Shown piece after piece: positions 17,982 to 26,420 of a stretch of 64,000 nt of DNA; position 1 is the stretch's first letter; each line of letters opens with the position of its first letter. This DNA is from an uncultured Halieaceae bacterium. Its GTDB lineage: Bacteria > Pseudomonadota > Gammaproteobacteria > Pseudomonadales > Halieaceae. The stretch spans positions 1-64,000 of the forward strand of contig CAJWEV010000006.1 in the NCBI GenBank assembly GCA_913031575.1. The letters run 5' to 3'. A model generated the notes under the pieces. The model ran no database searches and was not told the DNA's origin. It worked only from the letters and a program-made list of their open reading frames with translations. Made by a program: the position numbers and the translations under genes.

Positions 17982-19061
17982 TTACTGACTCTCGGTTAAC
18001 TCCACGTGGAAGCTAAGAGTCTTACCAGCACGCACCGTTTCTATTGTGACGGTATCGCCGACACGATGTTTTTCCATGGCGGATAGAAAATCTTCGTTAC
18101 TGCGAACCTTCAGTCCGTCGACGCTGGTGATGATGTCGCCCAACACAATGTCGTTGCGCCCAACACGACTCGCGCCAATCATTCCGGCCCCGTCTGCAGG
18201 GAAGCCGCGGTAGGTTCGTACGATCGGTACCCCTTCAATTTTGTTGCGATTAATCCACCGGTCTGACGCGCGCTCAATACCCAATATTGGGCGGAGTATT
18301 TTTCCGTAGGCGATCAGTTGAGGTACCACCTCTCTTACGGTATTCACAGGGATGGCAAAGCCGATACCTGCGCTGGCACCACTAGGCGAATAAATAGCGG
18401 TGTTAACGCCAATAAGTTGCCCGAGGGAGTTTAGCAAAGGACCTCCGGAGTTTCCGGGGTTAATGGCAGCATCAGTTTGTATGACTCCCCTGATCTGACG
18501 TCCGCTGGGGGACTGAATTTCTCTACCCAAGGCGCTTACAACACCCACCGTCAAGGTGGTGTCGAGGCCAAAGGGATTGCCAATGGCAAGTACCTTCCGA
18601 CCTACCGATAGCTCGGATGAATCTCCGAGTGGTAACTCAACAAGTCCCTCGGGGGGGGCCAGAAGTCTGAGGACAGCGAGATCGCGCTCAGGTGCCAAGC
18701 CCACAACCTGCGCTTCGAATTCGCGTTGGTCGCCCAAGGTCACGGTTAGCCGATTGGCCCTCGCGACGACATGGTAGTTGGTGACAATTAACCCGCTCTC
18801 GTCCCATACGAAACCTGAGCCGGCACCCTGAGGAATTTCCATGACGTTCAAACTGAACATTTGGCGTCTGAGTGCCGTTGACGTCACATACACAACTGAA
18901 GGACTTGCGTTGCTAAACACTTCGGTTGTATTGGCTTCGTCGTCAGTGGCAAAGCTCAAGTAGTCGACGCTGTTGGCTGTTTGAGGTGATAAAGCGAAGA
19001 CCAACTGACTAATTATAAGAGTGAGTCCTGCAAAGGTCCTTGCTATGATCTCCCTGATCAT
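17982..19061 (-). CDS. degS: DegS/HtrA-type periplasmic serine protease with one PDZ domain
   Basis: The 359-residue protein has an N-terminal hydrophobic anchor or signal (about 7-26) and a trypsin-like protease domain with His97 (TNYHVV), Asp127 (ERDLAVL) and Ser205 (NPGNSGGPL). A single PDZ domain covers about 250-355. One PDZ plus a membrane anchor is the DegS layout; DegS starts the sigma-E envelope-stress cascade by cutting RseA. An HtrA-like general protease is an alternative. The ATG overlaps the htpX stop by 4 nt, so it is cotranscribed with that gene. Confidence 0.9.
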   Translation of the reverse strand: MIREIIARTFAGLTLIISQLVFALSPQTANSVDYLSFATDDEANTTEVFSNASPSVVYVTSTALRRQMFSLNVMEIPQGAGSGFVWDESGLIVTNYHVVARANRLTVTLGDQREFEAQVVGLAPERDLAVLRLLAPPEGLVELPLGDSSELSVGRKVLAIGNPFGLDTTLTVGVVSALGREIQSPSGRQIRGVIQTDAAINPGNSGGPLLNSLGQLIGVNTAIYSPSGASAGIGFAIPVNTVREVVPQLIAYGKILRPILGIERASDRWINRNKIEGVPIVRTYRGFPADGAGMIGASRVGRNDIVLGDIITSVDGLKVRSNEDFLSAMEKHRVGDTVTIETVRAGKTLSFHVELTESQ

Positions 19062-19936
19062 AGGAGTTGAAGAGCCTCGATGCGCTTCTCCAATGGCGGG
19101 TGCGAAGAAAAGAGTTGACCGAATTTTGCGCCTCCGGATCTTATACCGAAGGCAGTCAATTCTCCCGGTAGATCTGATGGTGTGTTCATTTCGCTTTGAA
19201 TTCGGCGCAATGCAGCGGTCATATGTGCTTTTCCAGCAAGATCAGCGCCTGCGGCATCGGCGCGGTATTCACGATAACGCGAGAACCACATTACGATCGT
19301 ACTCGCGAGAATACTTAGTAAAATCTCGGCAACGATAGTACCTATCCAATAACCGAGCCCAAGTCCACGCTCATTTTTGAATATCACGCGGTCTACTGTG
19401 TGGCCAATTACCCTCGCAAAGAACATGACAAAGGTATTGACGACGCCTTGAATCAAACTCAGCGTAATCATGTCGCCATTGGCAACGTGGCCAATTTCAT
19501 GAGCCATGACCGCTCTAATTTCCTCGGGTTTGAAGCGCCGGAGCATGCCGCTACTGACACCGACAAGCGCATTGTTTCGATTCCAGCCGGTTGCAAAGGC
19601 ATTGGGCGCATCGGATGGAAAAATACCCACCTCAGGCATGCCAATACTTGCGCTTTCTGCCAGCTGCCGAACGGTTTGAATCAGCCATTCTTCGTCGCGG
19701 TTTGCGGGAGTCTCAATGATACGTATGCGTGTGCTTCGCTTTGCCATCCATTTTGAGATAAAGAGCGACAACAGAGCACCGCCCATACCAAACAGGGCGC
19801 AGAACACGAGGAGAGCGTTGAAGTCGAGCCCAATGCCGTTAGCCTCGAGGAAACTGTCAAACCCTAACAGACGCCAAACAGTGCCAACCACAATGACAAC
19901 CGCGAGGTTGGTTAGCATAAAAAGTAGAATACGCAT
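19058..19936 (-). CDS. htpX: Membrane metalloprotease HtpX
   Basis: HtpX is a zinc-dependent inner-membrane protease that removes misfolded membrane proteins under stress. The 292-residue product shows two N-terminal membrane segments (about 3-23 and 38-60), the zinc motif HEIGH at 146-150 and two further membrane segments (about 160-180 and 195-220). REYRADAAGA supplies the third zinc ligand (Glu). A CGGAG ribosome-binding site lies 8 nt before the ATG. Directly followed by the DegS-like gene. Confidence 0.96.
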   Translation of the reverse strand: MRILLFMLTNLAVVIVVGTVWRLLGFDSFLEANGIGLDFNALLVFCALFGMGGALLSLFISKWMAKRSTRIRIIETPANRDEEWLIQTVRQLAESASIGMPEVGIFPSDAPNAFATGWNRNNALVGVSSGMLRRFKPEEIRAVMAHEIGHVANGDMITLSLIQGVVNTFVMFFARVIGHTVDRVIFKNERGLGLGYWIGTIVAEILLSILASTIVMWFSRYREYRADAAGADLAGKAHMTAALRRIQSEMNTPSDLPGELTAFGIRSGGAKFGQLFSSHPPLEKRIEALQLL

Positions 19937-19981
19937 TAAGTATCTCCGAAAAAAATTGCCTACGAGTCATACGTGGAGACG

Positions 19982-20272
19982 TTAGACCGGATTTTCAACC
20001 TCGGGCTCCACACTGTCATTATCCGCCTCGTCAAATCTGGGTAATGGCACCTGGCTCACTTTCAGCTTGGGTAATCTCCCGTCCTCGAGCTGTATCTCAA
20101 GGAGTTCTGCCCGCAACCCGAAATCTTTCGAGCTCAGTTCGAACACCGTATTACTCGCCTCGTCACGATACTTGTACTGGGCAACGCGGGTGCGGTCTGA
20201 CCCGTCGATCCATTCTTTACCTCGACCCCAGTAATGCCCATCTTGATTTTTGATAATGAAGTTTCGCTCCAT
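19982..20272 (-). CDS. Small hypothetical protein (96 aa)
   Basis: I do not recognise the family. The protein is soluble and acidic, with no signal peptide or membrane segment. It begins MERNFIIKNQDGHYWGRGKEW, which resembles small conserved proteins describing a Trp/Tyr-rich beta strand, and ends in a disordered acidic tail (DEADNDSVEPEVENPV). It lies between the J-domain gene and htpX on the same strand (gaps 31 and 45 nt), which suggests cotranscription and a role in the same stress or proteostasis group. Confidence 0.7.
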   Translation of the reverse strand: MERNFIIKNQDGHYWGRGKEWIDGSDRTRVAQYKYRDEASNTVFELSSKDFGLRAELLEIQLEDGRLPKLKVSQVPLPRFDEADNDSVEPEVENPV

Positions 20273-20303
20273 AATCGATGTTTCCTTATTCGGTACTCGA
20301 CAG

Positions 20304-21020
20304 TTAGTCGTTGAGCAGAATATCTTTGGCTTGATTTATCTTTGCAGCAAGAAAGTCATTACCGCCGCGATCGGGGTGAAGCTTTTGAATTAAACTTCGG
20401 TGTGCCGCGACAATTTCTTCCTCCGTTGCGCCCTCGGTTAGACCCAACGTCGCTAATGCCTCTGTTCTTGAGTTGTCGGCTTTTGCTTCACGTTGCGCCT
20501 CGCCTCGTTCTTCTTCTGCGTCATTTGCCTGCTGCGTTCGCTGATCAATGTAGGCCTGCAACAACTCGGCAGATTCTTCGTCTGCTGTTTGATAATGCTC
20601 TAGCAAGACCTTGAGTTCCTTTGTAGTTAGCTCAGAAAGCAACCAGCCTTTGTGCGGGCCTTCGATAACCTCCCCTTCAATTAGACCACTTGCATGATCC
20701 AAAGTGGCTGAAAGGTGATCGGTTTGAATTGCAGACTGACCCTGTTGAGCGCCCTGTTGCTGTCGCAGCTTGTTGAGGAACGGCAGGGCGCGTATGACCC
20801 ACGGGAGAACCTGCCTCAGGAATACAAATGCACCCGTGATGGCGGCGCCAAGCCAGTGCATTCGACCTGTGGCTGTTAGAAAAATGACCATGACCACCGC
20901 CAAACCAATAAAAAACTTAACGTAGCCCGCGCGTTGCTTGTGTGGCGGCAGACTTCGAATCCGCCAGAGGTAGGATATGGCGATAGCGGAAAGAGCAATG
21001 GCAATGACGACTCGTATCAC
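20304..21020 (-). CDS. Membrane-anchored J-domain protein
   Basis: The 238-residue protein has two hydrophobic segments (about 3-18 and 30-75) and a charged Gln-rich middle. A C-terminal J domain (about 190-238) carries the HPD motif in IQKLHPDRGGNDF. J domains stimulate the ATPase of DnaK-type Hsp70s, so this is probably a membrane-tethered Hsp70 co-chaperone with its J domain in the cytosol. A C-terminal J domain is the Tim14/Pam18-like arrangement rather than that of classical DnaJ. It follows the VWA gene after 66 nt. Confidence 0.88.
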   Translation of the reverse strand: MIRVVIAIALSAIAISYLWRIRSLPPHKQRAGYVKFFIGLAVVMVIFLTATGRMHWLGAAITGAFVFLRQVLPWVIRALPFLNKLRQQQGAQQGQSAIQTDHLSATLDHASGLIEGEVIEGPHKGWLLSELTTKELKVLLEHYQTADEESAELLQAYIDQRTQQANDAEEERGEAQREAKADNSRTEALATLGLTEGATEEEIVAAHRSLIQKLHPDRGGNDFLAAKINQAKDILLND

Positions 21021-21086
21021 GATGATGTCCTTTTAAAACGGCATTATGCTCGTTGAGCGACTGAGGAAGCCTGTTAACCAGTCGCG

Positions 21087-21737
21087 CTACGAGGATAGCT
21101 TGTTCAGCAGCAGTTTATCACTTTCGTGTGGCGAACCTTGCAGTGCCTTACGACCACCTAATACGAACCGCACAGCCGATCTCAATAGCTCCCGCAACCG
21201 ATCTCCACTCGCGTCATCGAGCTGTAAATGGGCACCGTTGGACAGCGCCGCCATGGAAGCGAAGCAGAGCGATGCCGTCGCGTCTCTACCTTCTTGAAAA
21301 AGAAGCAAGGGTCGTTTCGCTAGTCGGCACTGGACCGCGAGCGCGTTGAGGGTGTCAGAATTCTCCTCGCAGGCATCGCCTATGTAGACGATGGCTTTTA
21401 TCGAACTACTGCCCTCGAATTCTGCCAGGGCGTGACGCAACATACGCTCTATCTGTGTAGCCCCTCCCTTACAATAAACAGCATTCAAGGCATCCAGAAG
21501 CGGACCTGGCTGGGTCATCCAGGGCGTGGCCTCGAATTCCATTAGACCTCGAAAGTAGCAAAGCTGCAGCGCGAAGGTGGTATCCTCGGTAGCGATATCA
21601 AACAGAGCCCGATGCATCGATCGTGCGACATGCCAGGTAGGTTCTCTTGAGGCGGTCGCATCTAGAGAAAAAATCAAACGATTTTGCGCATTCGCCGCGC
21701 GCTTGAGCGCACGTGCCTTACTTACGAAGGCCGACAC
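21087..21737 (-). CDS. VWA-domain-like protein
   Basis: The 216-residue product has a von Willebrand A-like fold with the metal-ion site motif DATAS in RLIFSLDATASREPTWH near the N-terminus. The later conserved strand IVYIGDACEENSD fits the VWA MIDAS loop. There is no membrane segment. A GTG start is used; no in-frame ATG lies between it and the upstream stop. Similar VWA proteins occur beside J-domain genes, and here it heads the J-domain/96-aa/htpX/degS series. The ligand is unknown. Confidence 0.8.
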   Translation of the reverse strand: MSAFVSKARALKRAANAQNRLIFSLDATASREPTWHVARSMHRALFDIATEDTTFALQLCYFRGLMEFEATPWMTQPGPLLDALNAVYCKGGATQIERMLRHALAEFEGSSSIKAIVYIGDACEENSDTLNALAVQCRLAKRPLLLFQEGRDATASLCFASMAALSNGAHLQLDDASGDRLRELLRSAVRFVLGGRKALQGSPHESDKLLLNKLSS

Positions 21738-21814
21738 GTTTCGAGATCGGTTTGCTATTTCCTTGGTGATGCTAGAGCCCTATCCTTTTAAGACGTTGGG
21801 CTGATAGTAGCGGA

Positions 21815-22015
21815 CTAGCGCTCTTTGAGAAGCCCCTGAGCCTCGAGCTCCTTGAGATAGTGCTGACGCGTCTGCAACTCCACAATGGCTGATTGGACGT
21901 CGATCTCGCTTTTGAGGCGAGGCTCTGCCACAGCAATAGCGAGCAGTTTTCTGCTCGACAGATTGCTTGCTGGCGTTTTAGTCGATCTGTTGGGTATGGA
22001 TACGGCAATTGGCAT
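21815..22015 (-). CDS. Small hypothetical protein (66 aa)
   Basis: Not recognised. It is supported by a strong ribosome-binding site, GAGGGAG, about 7 nt before the ATG. It has a protein-like C-terminal half predicted helical or coiled coil (QSAIVELQTRQHYLKELEAQ). No membrane segment or signal is present. It is 77 nt upstream of the VWA gene on the same strand and divergent from msrA. An overlapping 78-codon frame looks like a shadow of it. Confidence 0.55.
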   Translation of the reverse strand: MPIAVSIPNRSTKTPASNLSSRKLLAIAVAEPRLKSEIDVQSAIVELQTRQHYLKELEAQGLLKER

Positions 22016-22109
22016 TCAAATTCTCCCTCGGCTTACCATCTGTCTCGGCCGATGCATTTTTTGTCTAGGCTATAGATATTAGACCCGTTTTATGACAAAA
22101 GTTCAGCGC

Positions 22110-22115
22110 TATACT
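22110..22115 (+). promoter_or_regulatory. Possible -10 element of the msrA promoter
   Basis: TATACT lies 37 nt before the msrA start. A weak -35 (GTTTTA, 22087-22092) stands 17 nt upstream. Judged by eye only. Confidence 0.3.
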
Positions 22116-22151
22116 CTGCGGTCATGAATTTCTTGTTTATGGGGTTTCGTA

Positions 22152-22811
22152 ATGAACATACTGAATATTCGACGAAAACATGCATTACCCTCAGCTGAAC
22201 AGGCTCTCCCTGGACGACAGCTTGCGATGCCGATTACTCATCATCACACCGTTCTTGGGACTTCGTTGATGGGACCCTTTCCTGAGCATTTGGAAACCGC
22301 GCAGTTTGGTCTCGGATGTTTTTGGGGTGCGGAACGCGTTTTCTGGAAGGTCTCGGGCGTTTACACCACAGCAGTCGGATACGCTGCTGGTTATACCCCT
22401 AACCCTACCTACCAAGAGGTATGTACTGGAAAAACGGGACACAATGAAGTCGTTTTCGTTGTTTTTAACCCTACGATTGTCAGTTACGCCGATCTACTAA
22501 GGGTGTTTTGGGAGAGCCATGACCCGACCCAGGGCATGCGCCAGGGCAATGACTGGGGGACACAATATCGATCCGGTATTTACACGTATTCAGACGCGCA
22601 AGCTGAGGCGGCACAAGTCAGTCGGGACGAGTATGATCATCGACTCAAAGCGGCTGGCTACAAAGGCATCACGACTGAGATTCAAGCGGCATCCGAGTTC
22701 TACTACGCCGAGGAGTATCACCAGCAATATTTGGATAAAAACCCGGCGGGTTATTGCGGTATTGGTGGCACGGGCGTTGCATGCGGTATCGGCACAGGTG
22801 TTACGGCCTAG
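22152..22811 (+). CDS. msrA: Peptide-methionine (S)-S-oxide reductase
   Basis: MsrA reduces methionine S-sulfoxide in proteins and free Met, repairing oxidative damage. The 219 residues include an N-terminal extension (about 45 residues, as in long MsrA forms) and the catalytic motif [11 protein letters not shown] with Cys56. Further conserved blocks are [24 protein letters not shown], seen in part around 75-98, and [12 protein letters not shown]. Two C-terminal Cys (about 200 and 209) could act in resolving the sulfenic acid. Single gene, with its own likely promoter. Confidence 0.96.
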   Translation: MNILNIRRKHALPSAEQALPGRQLAMPITHHHTVLGTSLMGPFPEHLETAQFGLGCFWGAERVFWKVSGVYTTAVGYAAGYTPNPTYQEVCTGKTGHNEVVFVVFNPTIVSYADLLRVFWESHDPTQGMRQGNDWGTQYRSGIYTYSDAQAEAAQVSRDEYDHRLKAAGYKGITTEIQAASEFYYAEEYHQQYLDKNPAGYCGIGGTGVACGIGTGVTA

Positions 22812-22861
22812 GGCAGTACCGTGGCGGTCGAGACCTTGTCGGTTAGCTAAACCCACTCAAC

Positions 22862-23572
22862 TTAGTAAAGATCACGAGCGAGCACGGCACAGACCGCCGT
22901 ATCGACGCTCATGATGCGATTACCAAGGTGTGCGACTGTCGCACCCAGCGATCGCGCCAATTCGATTTCGTAGTCAATGAAACCACCCTCTGGCCCAACC
23001 AGTAGGCAGCGCTGTTTTTCATCTTCGGTTTGCAGACGATACTCACCACCGGGGTGCGCTATGACCAGGTCGCGCTCCGCTGCGATGCTCGACAGTGAGT
23101 CTTCTATAAACGGTTTGAAGCGCCGGTGTTCGGTAACGACGGGAAGTATCGTGTCACCCGCTCGCTCTAAACCTTGGATGAGCGCGGACTCTACCTTGCC
23201 TTTTTTTAGGAGAGGTGATTGCCAGAAGCTTTTCTCGACTCGGTAAGAGTGGATAAGATGAAGTTCATCGACGCCAAACTCGGCCACTGTCCGCAGTATT
23301 CGGCGAAGCATCTTTGGACGCGGTAAGGCCAGCACGAGTCGTGTTGGATGGCGCGTTGGCGGCGACTCGGTCAACGCTACATCGAGTTGGACTATTGCTG
23401 AATCAATGGCGGTAACGGTCCCGATGCCCTTATGGCCATTAATCAACCCAACTCGCAGCGATTGTCCCAATGCAGGTTGAATGACGTTTATGACGTGTTG
23501 CGCCCGATAGTCGTTTAGACGGACCGAATGCTCGTCAGTCCAATCGCTCTCTCGCAATAGGATAATATTCAT
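22862..23572 (-). CDS. rsmE: 16S rRNA (uracil(1498)-N3)-methyltransferase
   Basis: RsmE methylates U1498 of 16S rRNA using SAM. The ATG at 23572 (MNIILLRESDW) gives 236 residues, close to the family norm; an upstream start would run into the rimO remnant. The N-terminal PUA-like domain (about 1-70) is followed by a SPOUT methyltransferase domain with the knot motif LLVGPEGGFIDYEI and LGNRIMSVDTAV. It is the last gene of the minus-strand run and converges with msrA. Confidence 0.93.
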   Translation of the reverse strand: MNIILLRESDWTDEHSVRLNDYRAQHVINVIQPALGQSLRVGLINGHKGIGTVTAIDSAIVQLDVALTESPPTRHPTRLVLALPRPKMLRRILRTVAEFGVDELHLIHSYRVEKSFWQSPLLKKGKVESALIQGLERAGDTILPVVTEHRRFKPFIEDSLSSIAAERDLVIAHPGGEYRLQTEDEKQRCLLVGPEGGFIDYEIELARSLGATVAHLGNRIMSVDTAVCAVLARDLY

Positions 23573-23582
23573 GGCCGCCGGT

Positions 23583-23774
23583 TTACGCCGCCCAGAGGTC
23601 GTAATCGTCAGCATCAACAACGCGTCGACTGACGATGTCTCCGGGCTTCAAATTCGCGGTTTGGGCAATGTAGACCACACCATCGAGTCGCAACTGCTTA
23701 AGCGCGCGCTCTGAGTCAACGAGTGCCGTTGGCCAGCCCCAAGAGAGGAGGCCCACTTTTTGCGGATGTGACAT
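23583..23774 (-). pseudogene. rimO: rimO remnant: N- and C-terminal ends fused by internal deletion
   Basis: The 63-codon frame starts MSHPQKVGLLSWGWP and continues TALVDSERALKQLRLDG. It matches the beginning of RimO, except that the first Cys of the expected SLGCPK motif is Trp. It then passes directly into VVYIAQTANLKPGDIV and DADDYDLWAA, the end of the RimO TRAM domain. About 380 codons, including the radical-SAM CxxxCxxC core, are missing, so it cannot methylthiolate ribosomal protein S12. The frame across the junction is intact. It lies between the DUF2244 gene and rsmE on the same strand. A TTG at 23789 would add five residues. Confidence 0.8.
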
Positions 23775-23810
23775 GACGATCAGTCCCAAAAAAACAGGAC
23801 GGGAAGTATC

Positions 23811-24314
23811 TCACAGCGTTAGGTTTCGTTCGCTACCGAAGGTACGGATCGGTAATTGTCCGCGCAATCGCTTGAGTAAATCCTCTGCCTCATCTTTATT
23901 GAGGAATTCCCCCAAACTGGTTCTTGTTTCTTTATTGTGAAGCCATAGCGCTGGCCCTTCCCACTGGTGTTTCGCTGTAATGACATTCAACGCAGTGTCA
24001 TCACGTTCCCAAAGCCAGGTTTTCTTTGGCAAAAAATAGCCTTTCTCAATCTTGACGCTACTGTCGGAAACGGTCACTACCTGTCGGTACTCAAGGTTCC
24101 AGTTGACGTAATACAGCGCAGCTGAAAGTGCGATGAGCTCGGCACCCGCAAACGGGAGTATCGGCCACGCTCCAAGAAGCGTGAAACCAATCGCTGCACC
24201 GAGTGATGGAATGGATATGGCAATCAGTACGTAGAGATTGGCACGCCAAGTTGAGCTTTTGTTCGGCTTTACCACAATGACTCTGGCGTCGCTCTCTGTA
24301 AATTCGTCAATCAC
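23811..24314 (-). CDS. DUF2244 family membrane protein
   Basis: The GTG at 24314 is preferred: AAGGAA lies 5 nt upstream and this start avoids overlap with rluA. It gives 167 residues. Two adjacent membrane segments (about 23-45 and 48-67) form a hairpin. A C-terminal beta-rich domain has VTVSDSSVKIEKGYF, WLWERDDTAL and the ending FLNKDEAEDLLKRL, which fit DUF2244. Function unknown; in other bacteria the family is found near cytochrome oxidase or ribosome-modification genes. An in-frame upstream start at 24407 would overlap rluA. Confidence 0.8.
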   Translation of the reverse strand: MIDEFTESDARVIVVKPNKSSTWRANLYVLIAISIPSLGAAIGFTLLGAWPILPFAGAELIALSAALYYVNWNLEYRQVVTVSDSSVKIEKGYFLPKKTWLWERDDTALNVITAKHQWEGPALWLHNKETRTSLGEFLNKDEAEDLLKRLRGQLPIRTFGSERNLTL

Positions 24315-24346
24315 TTCGCTTCCTTGCGGTGCGGAATCACCTGGCT

Positions 24347-25045
24347 CTAAATTCCAAACGGTATCGGGGAAAAGGCCGAAAGCCAATTGCCTGTTGAGGG
24401 CGCGCACAACTTGAGTCGTGTGGAATGAAGTAGCAGGCGATCGGAGGCCTCCAACGCTTCGGGATGGGCGTACATATCGCAGCCAATAATCGGATGTCCC
24501 AGAGACTGCATGTGGATGCGCAACTGATGCGAGCGGCCTGTTACAGGTTTTAATTTGACCAAGCTTCGGTTGGTAGCCCGCTTCAGTACCTTAAAGTAGG
24601 TTAACGCGTGCTTGCCGCGTTTCTCACAGATTATTTGTTTGGGTCGGTTGGGCCAGTCGGTTGCGATGGGCAGTTCGATTGAGCCCTTGTCCTCTGCTAC
24701 CTCTCCCCACACAATCGCGGTATACACTTTTTCGATCTGGCGCCTCTGGAATTGCCGAGCCAGCTCGGAGAGGCTTTCGCGGCGTTTTGGGACCACCATG
24801 AGGCCCGAGGTATCCAAGTCTAGACGGTGAACAGCCTGTGCACCGGGGTATCGGAGTTGTAGTCGTTTGATCAAACTGTCGTGATTGAGTGGGTGTCTGC
24901 CGGGGACACTTAGTAAATGATGCGGCTTGTCGACCAGCAGTAGGTCAGTGTCTTCATAAATGAGATGGATTGGTGCTTGGCTGTGTGGAACGAGATAGGG
25001 CGGTAACTCGTCGATTGAATCGTTTGTCTGAGCTGATTTACTCAC
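24347..25045 (-). CDS. rluA: RluA family rRNA/tRNA pseudouridine synthase
   Basis: The 232-residue single-domain enzyme lacks an S4 domain, as RluA does. The motif AVHRLDLDTSGLMVV carries the catalytic Asp. The segments LLSVPGRHPLNHDSL, IATDWPNRPKQIICE and LKPVTGRSHQLRIHM resemble E. coli RluA, which makes pseudouridine in 23S rRNA (746) and tRNA (32). The start overlaps the pdxJ stop by 4 nt. Confidence 0.9.
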   Translation of the reverse strand: MSKSAQTNDSIDELPPYLVPHSQAPIHLIYEDTDLLLVDKPHHLLSVPGRHPLNHDSLIKRLQLRYPGAQAVHRLDLDTSGLMVVPKRRESLSELARQFQRRQIEKVYTAIVWGEVAEDKGSIELPIATDWPNRPKQIICEKRGKHALTYFKVLKRATNRSLVKLKPVTGRSHQLRIHMQSLGHPIIGCDMYAHPEALEASDRLLLHSTRLKLCAPSTGNWLSAFSPIPFGI

Positions 25046-25809
25046 TCGGAGGCCAGGGCGGTCAGTGCCTCTGCGTAGCGTTTGACGCTCTCCGCAAAGC
25101 CAAACCGCAGTGCATCCACTGTCAGCGCATGTCCAATGGACACCTCAAGCAAATGCGGGATGTTGAATTTGGGGAGGTTCACTAAATTCAAGTCATGCCC
25201 GGCGTTTACGCCCAAGCCTGCGGCGTGTGCAGCCGCTGCAGACTGAGAGAACCGATCGAGTACCCGGGCGTAATCGCCTGCGGCAAACGCCACTGCATAG
25301 GATTCGGTGTATAGCTCGACACGGTGGGCGCCGATCGCTGCTGCCAAGGCCATGTCTTCCGGCTCCGGATCCATGAACAAACTTACCCGGCAGCCCCAGT
25401 CTTTTAGCTGAGCGATAATAGGTGCCAGTCGATCACCGTCTTTGCGCAAGTCGAAGCCATGATCTGAGGTCAGTTGGGCATTACCATCAGGCACTAGAGT
25501 CGCCTGTGCTGGACGCGTCGCATCAATCAAAGCCATAAAGCCTGGGTAGTCAGAGATGCCCGCTCGATCGCTGGCTATAGGATCAGCAAATGGGTTGCCC
25601 TCAATATTGAACTCGACATCGATAGATTGCGCTAAAGCAAGGCAATCACTGACACGGATATGTCGCTGATCGGGCCTCGGATGCACTGTAATACCACCTG
25701 CGCCTGCTGCAATAGCGACGGCGGCAAATTCGACAGGTGAAGGGGAGGTCGTGTCGCGCGAGTTTCGAATGAGTGCGATTTTATTAAGATTAACGCTTAG
25801 AACCGTCAT
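25042..25809 (-). CDS. pdxJ: Pyridoxine 5'-phosphate synthase
   Basis: PdxJ condenses 1-deoxyxylulose 5-phosphate with 3-amino-2-oxopropyl phosphate in the DXP-dependent vitamin B6 pathway. The 255-residue TIM-barrel protein begins VNLNKIALIRNSRDT and has GAGGITVHPRPDQRHI with the catalytic Glu/His region, FNIEGNPF, and the phosphate-binding ending VSIGHALTVDALRFG. The start overlaps the ppiA stop by 4 nt and the end overlaps rluA. Confidence 0.96.
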   Translation of the reverse strand: MTVLSVNLNKIALIRNSRDTTSPSPVEFAAVAIAAGAGGITVHPRPDQRHIRVSDCLALAQSIDVEFNIEGNPFADPIASDRAGISDYPGFMALIDATRPAQATLVPDGNAQLTSDHGFDLRKDGDRLAPIIAQLKDWGCRVSLFMDPEPEDMALAAAIGAHRVELYTESYAVAFAAGDYARVLDRFSQSAAAAHAAGLGVNAGHDLNLVNLPKFNIPHLLEVSIGHALTVDALRFGFAESVKRYAEALTALASE

Positions 25810-26402
25810 GGTGATACGCGCGTCACCCTCAGTAACATTATTGGATCCAGTGGTACGTTCTGCAATGGCATCTGGCCTTCGTCTGTCTTACCCACAGCGT
25901 TACCTGTGGGCGTGGAAGCCATGAAATCGACGATGCGCATACCCGTAATCACCTCACCAAAGACCGTGTATCCTGGTTTGAAAGGTGTCCAGTCGAGTCG
26001 AGGATTATTCCTTTGATTGATGAAAAACTGACTGCCAGCTGAATCCGGGTCGCTGGTGCGCGCCATAGCCAATGTGCCGCGATCGTTGTGCACCCGGTTT
26101 TTCGACTCATTGATGACTTTGCGCTCGGTTTTCTTCTGTTTTAGATCAACATCAAAACCACCGCCTTGAACCATGAAGTTGTCAATTACCCGATGAAAGA
26201 TCGTGTTTTCATAGAAGCCTTCATCGACATGAGCAAGAAAGTTTTCGACTGTTTTTGGGGCTTTATCAGCAAAGAGCACAACGGTGATAGTGCCCTCACT
26301 GGTTTCAAGCTTAACAATAGGATTCTCTGCTAGCGCTGATGAGCTAACAACAATCAGGGTGAGGCTCAGCAAGTACTTTACGAGCGTATTGAGATAGGTC
26401 AC
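25806..26402 (-). CDS. ppiA: Periplasmic cyclophilin-type peptidyl-prolyl isomerase
   Basis: This cyclophilin catalyses cis-trans isomerisation of prolyl bonds. The 198-residue precursor has a signal peptide (about 1-25, cleaved near ALA-EN). The cyclophilin domain carries IFHRVIDNFMVQGGGF, TLAMARTSDPDSAGSQFFIN and YTVFGEVITGM. Signal peptide and short form indicate PpiA rather than cytoplasmic PpiB. Followed by pdxJ with a 4-nt overlap. Confidence 0.93.
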   Translation of the reverse strand: MTYLNTLVKYLLSLTLIVVSSSALAENPIVKLETSEGTITVVLFADKAPKTVENFLAHVDEGFYENTIFHRVIDNFMVQGGGFDVDLKQKKTERKVINESKNRVHNDRGTLAMARTSDPDSAGSQFFINQRNNPRLDWTPFKPGYTVFGEVITGMRIVDFMASTPTGNAVGKTDEGQMPLQNVPLDPIMLLRVTRVSP

Positions 26403-26420
26403 TTCGGTATCCTTTAACAG

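Noticed and set aside
21772-22008. 78-codon minus-strand frame overlapping the 66-aa gene
   Set aside because: It has a Ser/Arg-rich composition and no ribosome-binding site comparable to GAGGGAG of the other frame; it is a shadow.
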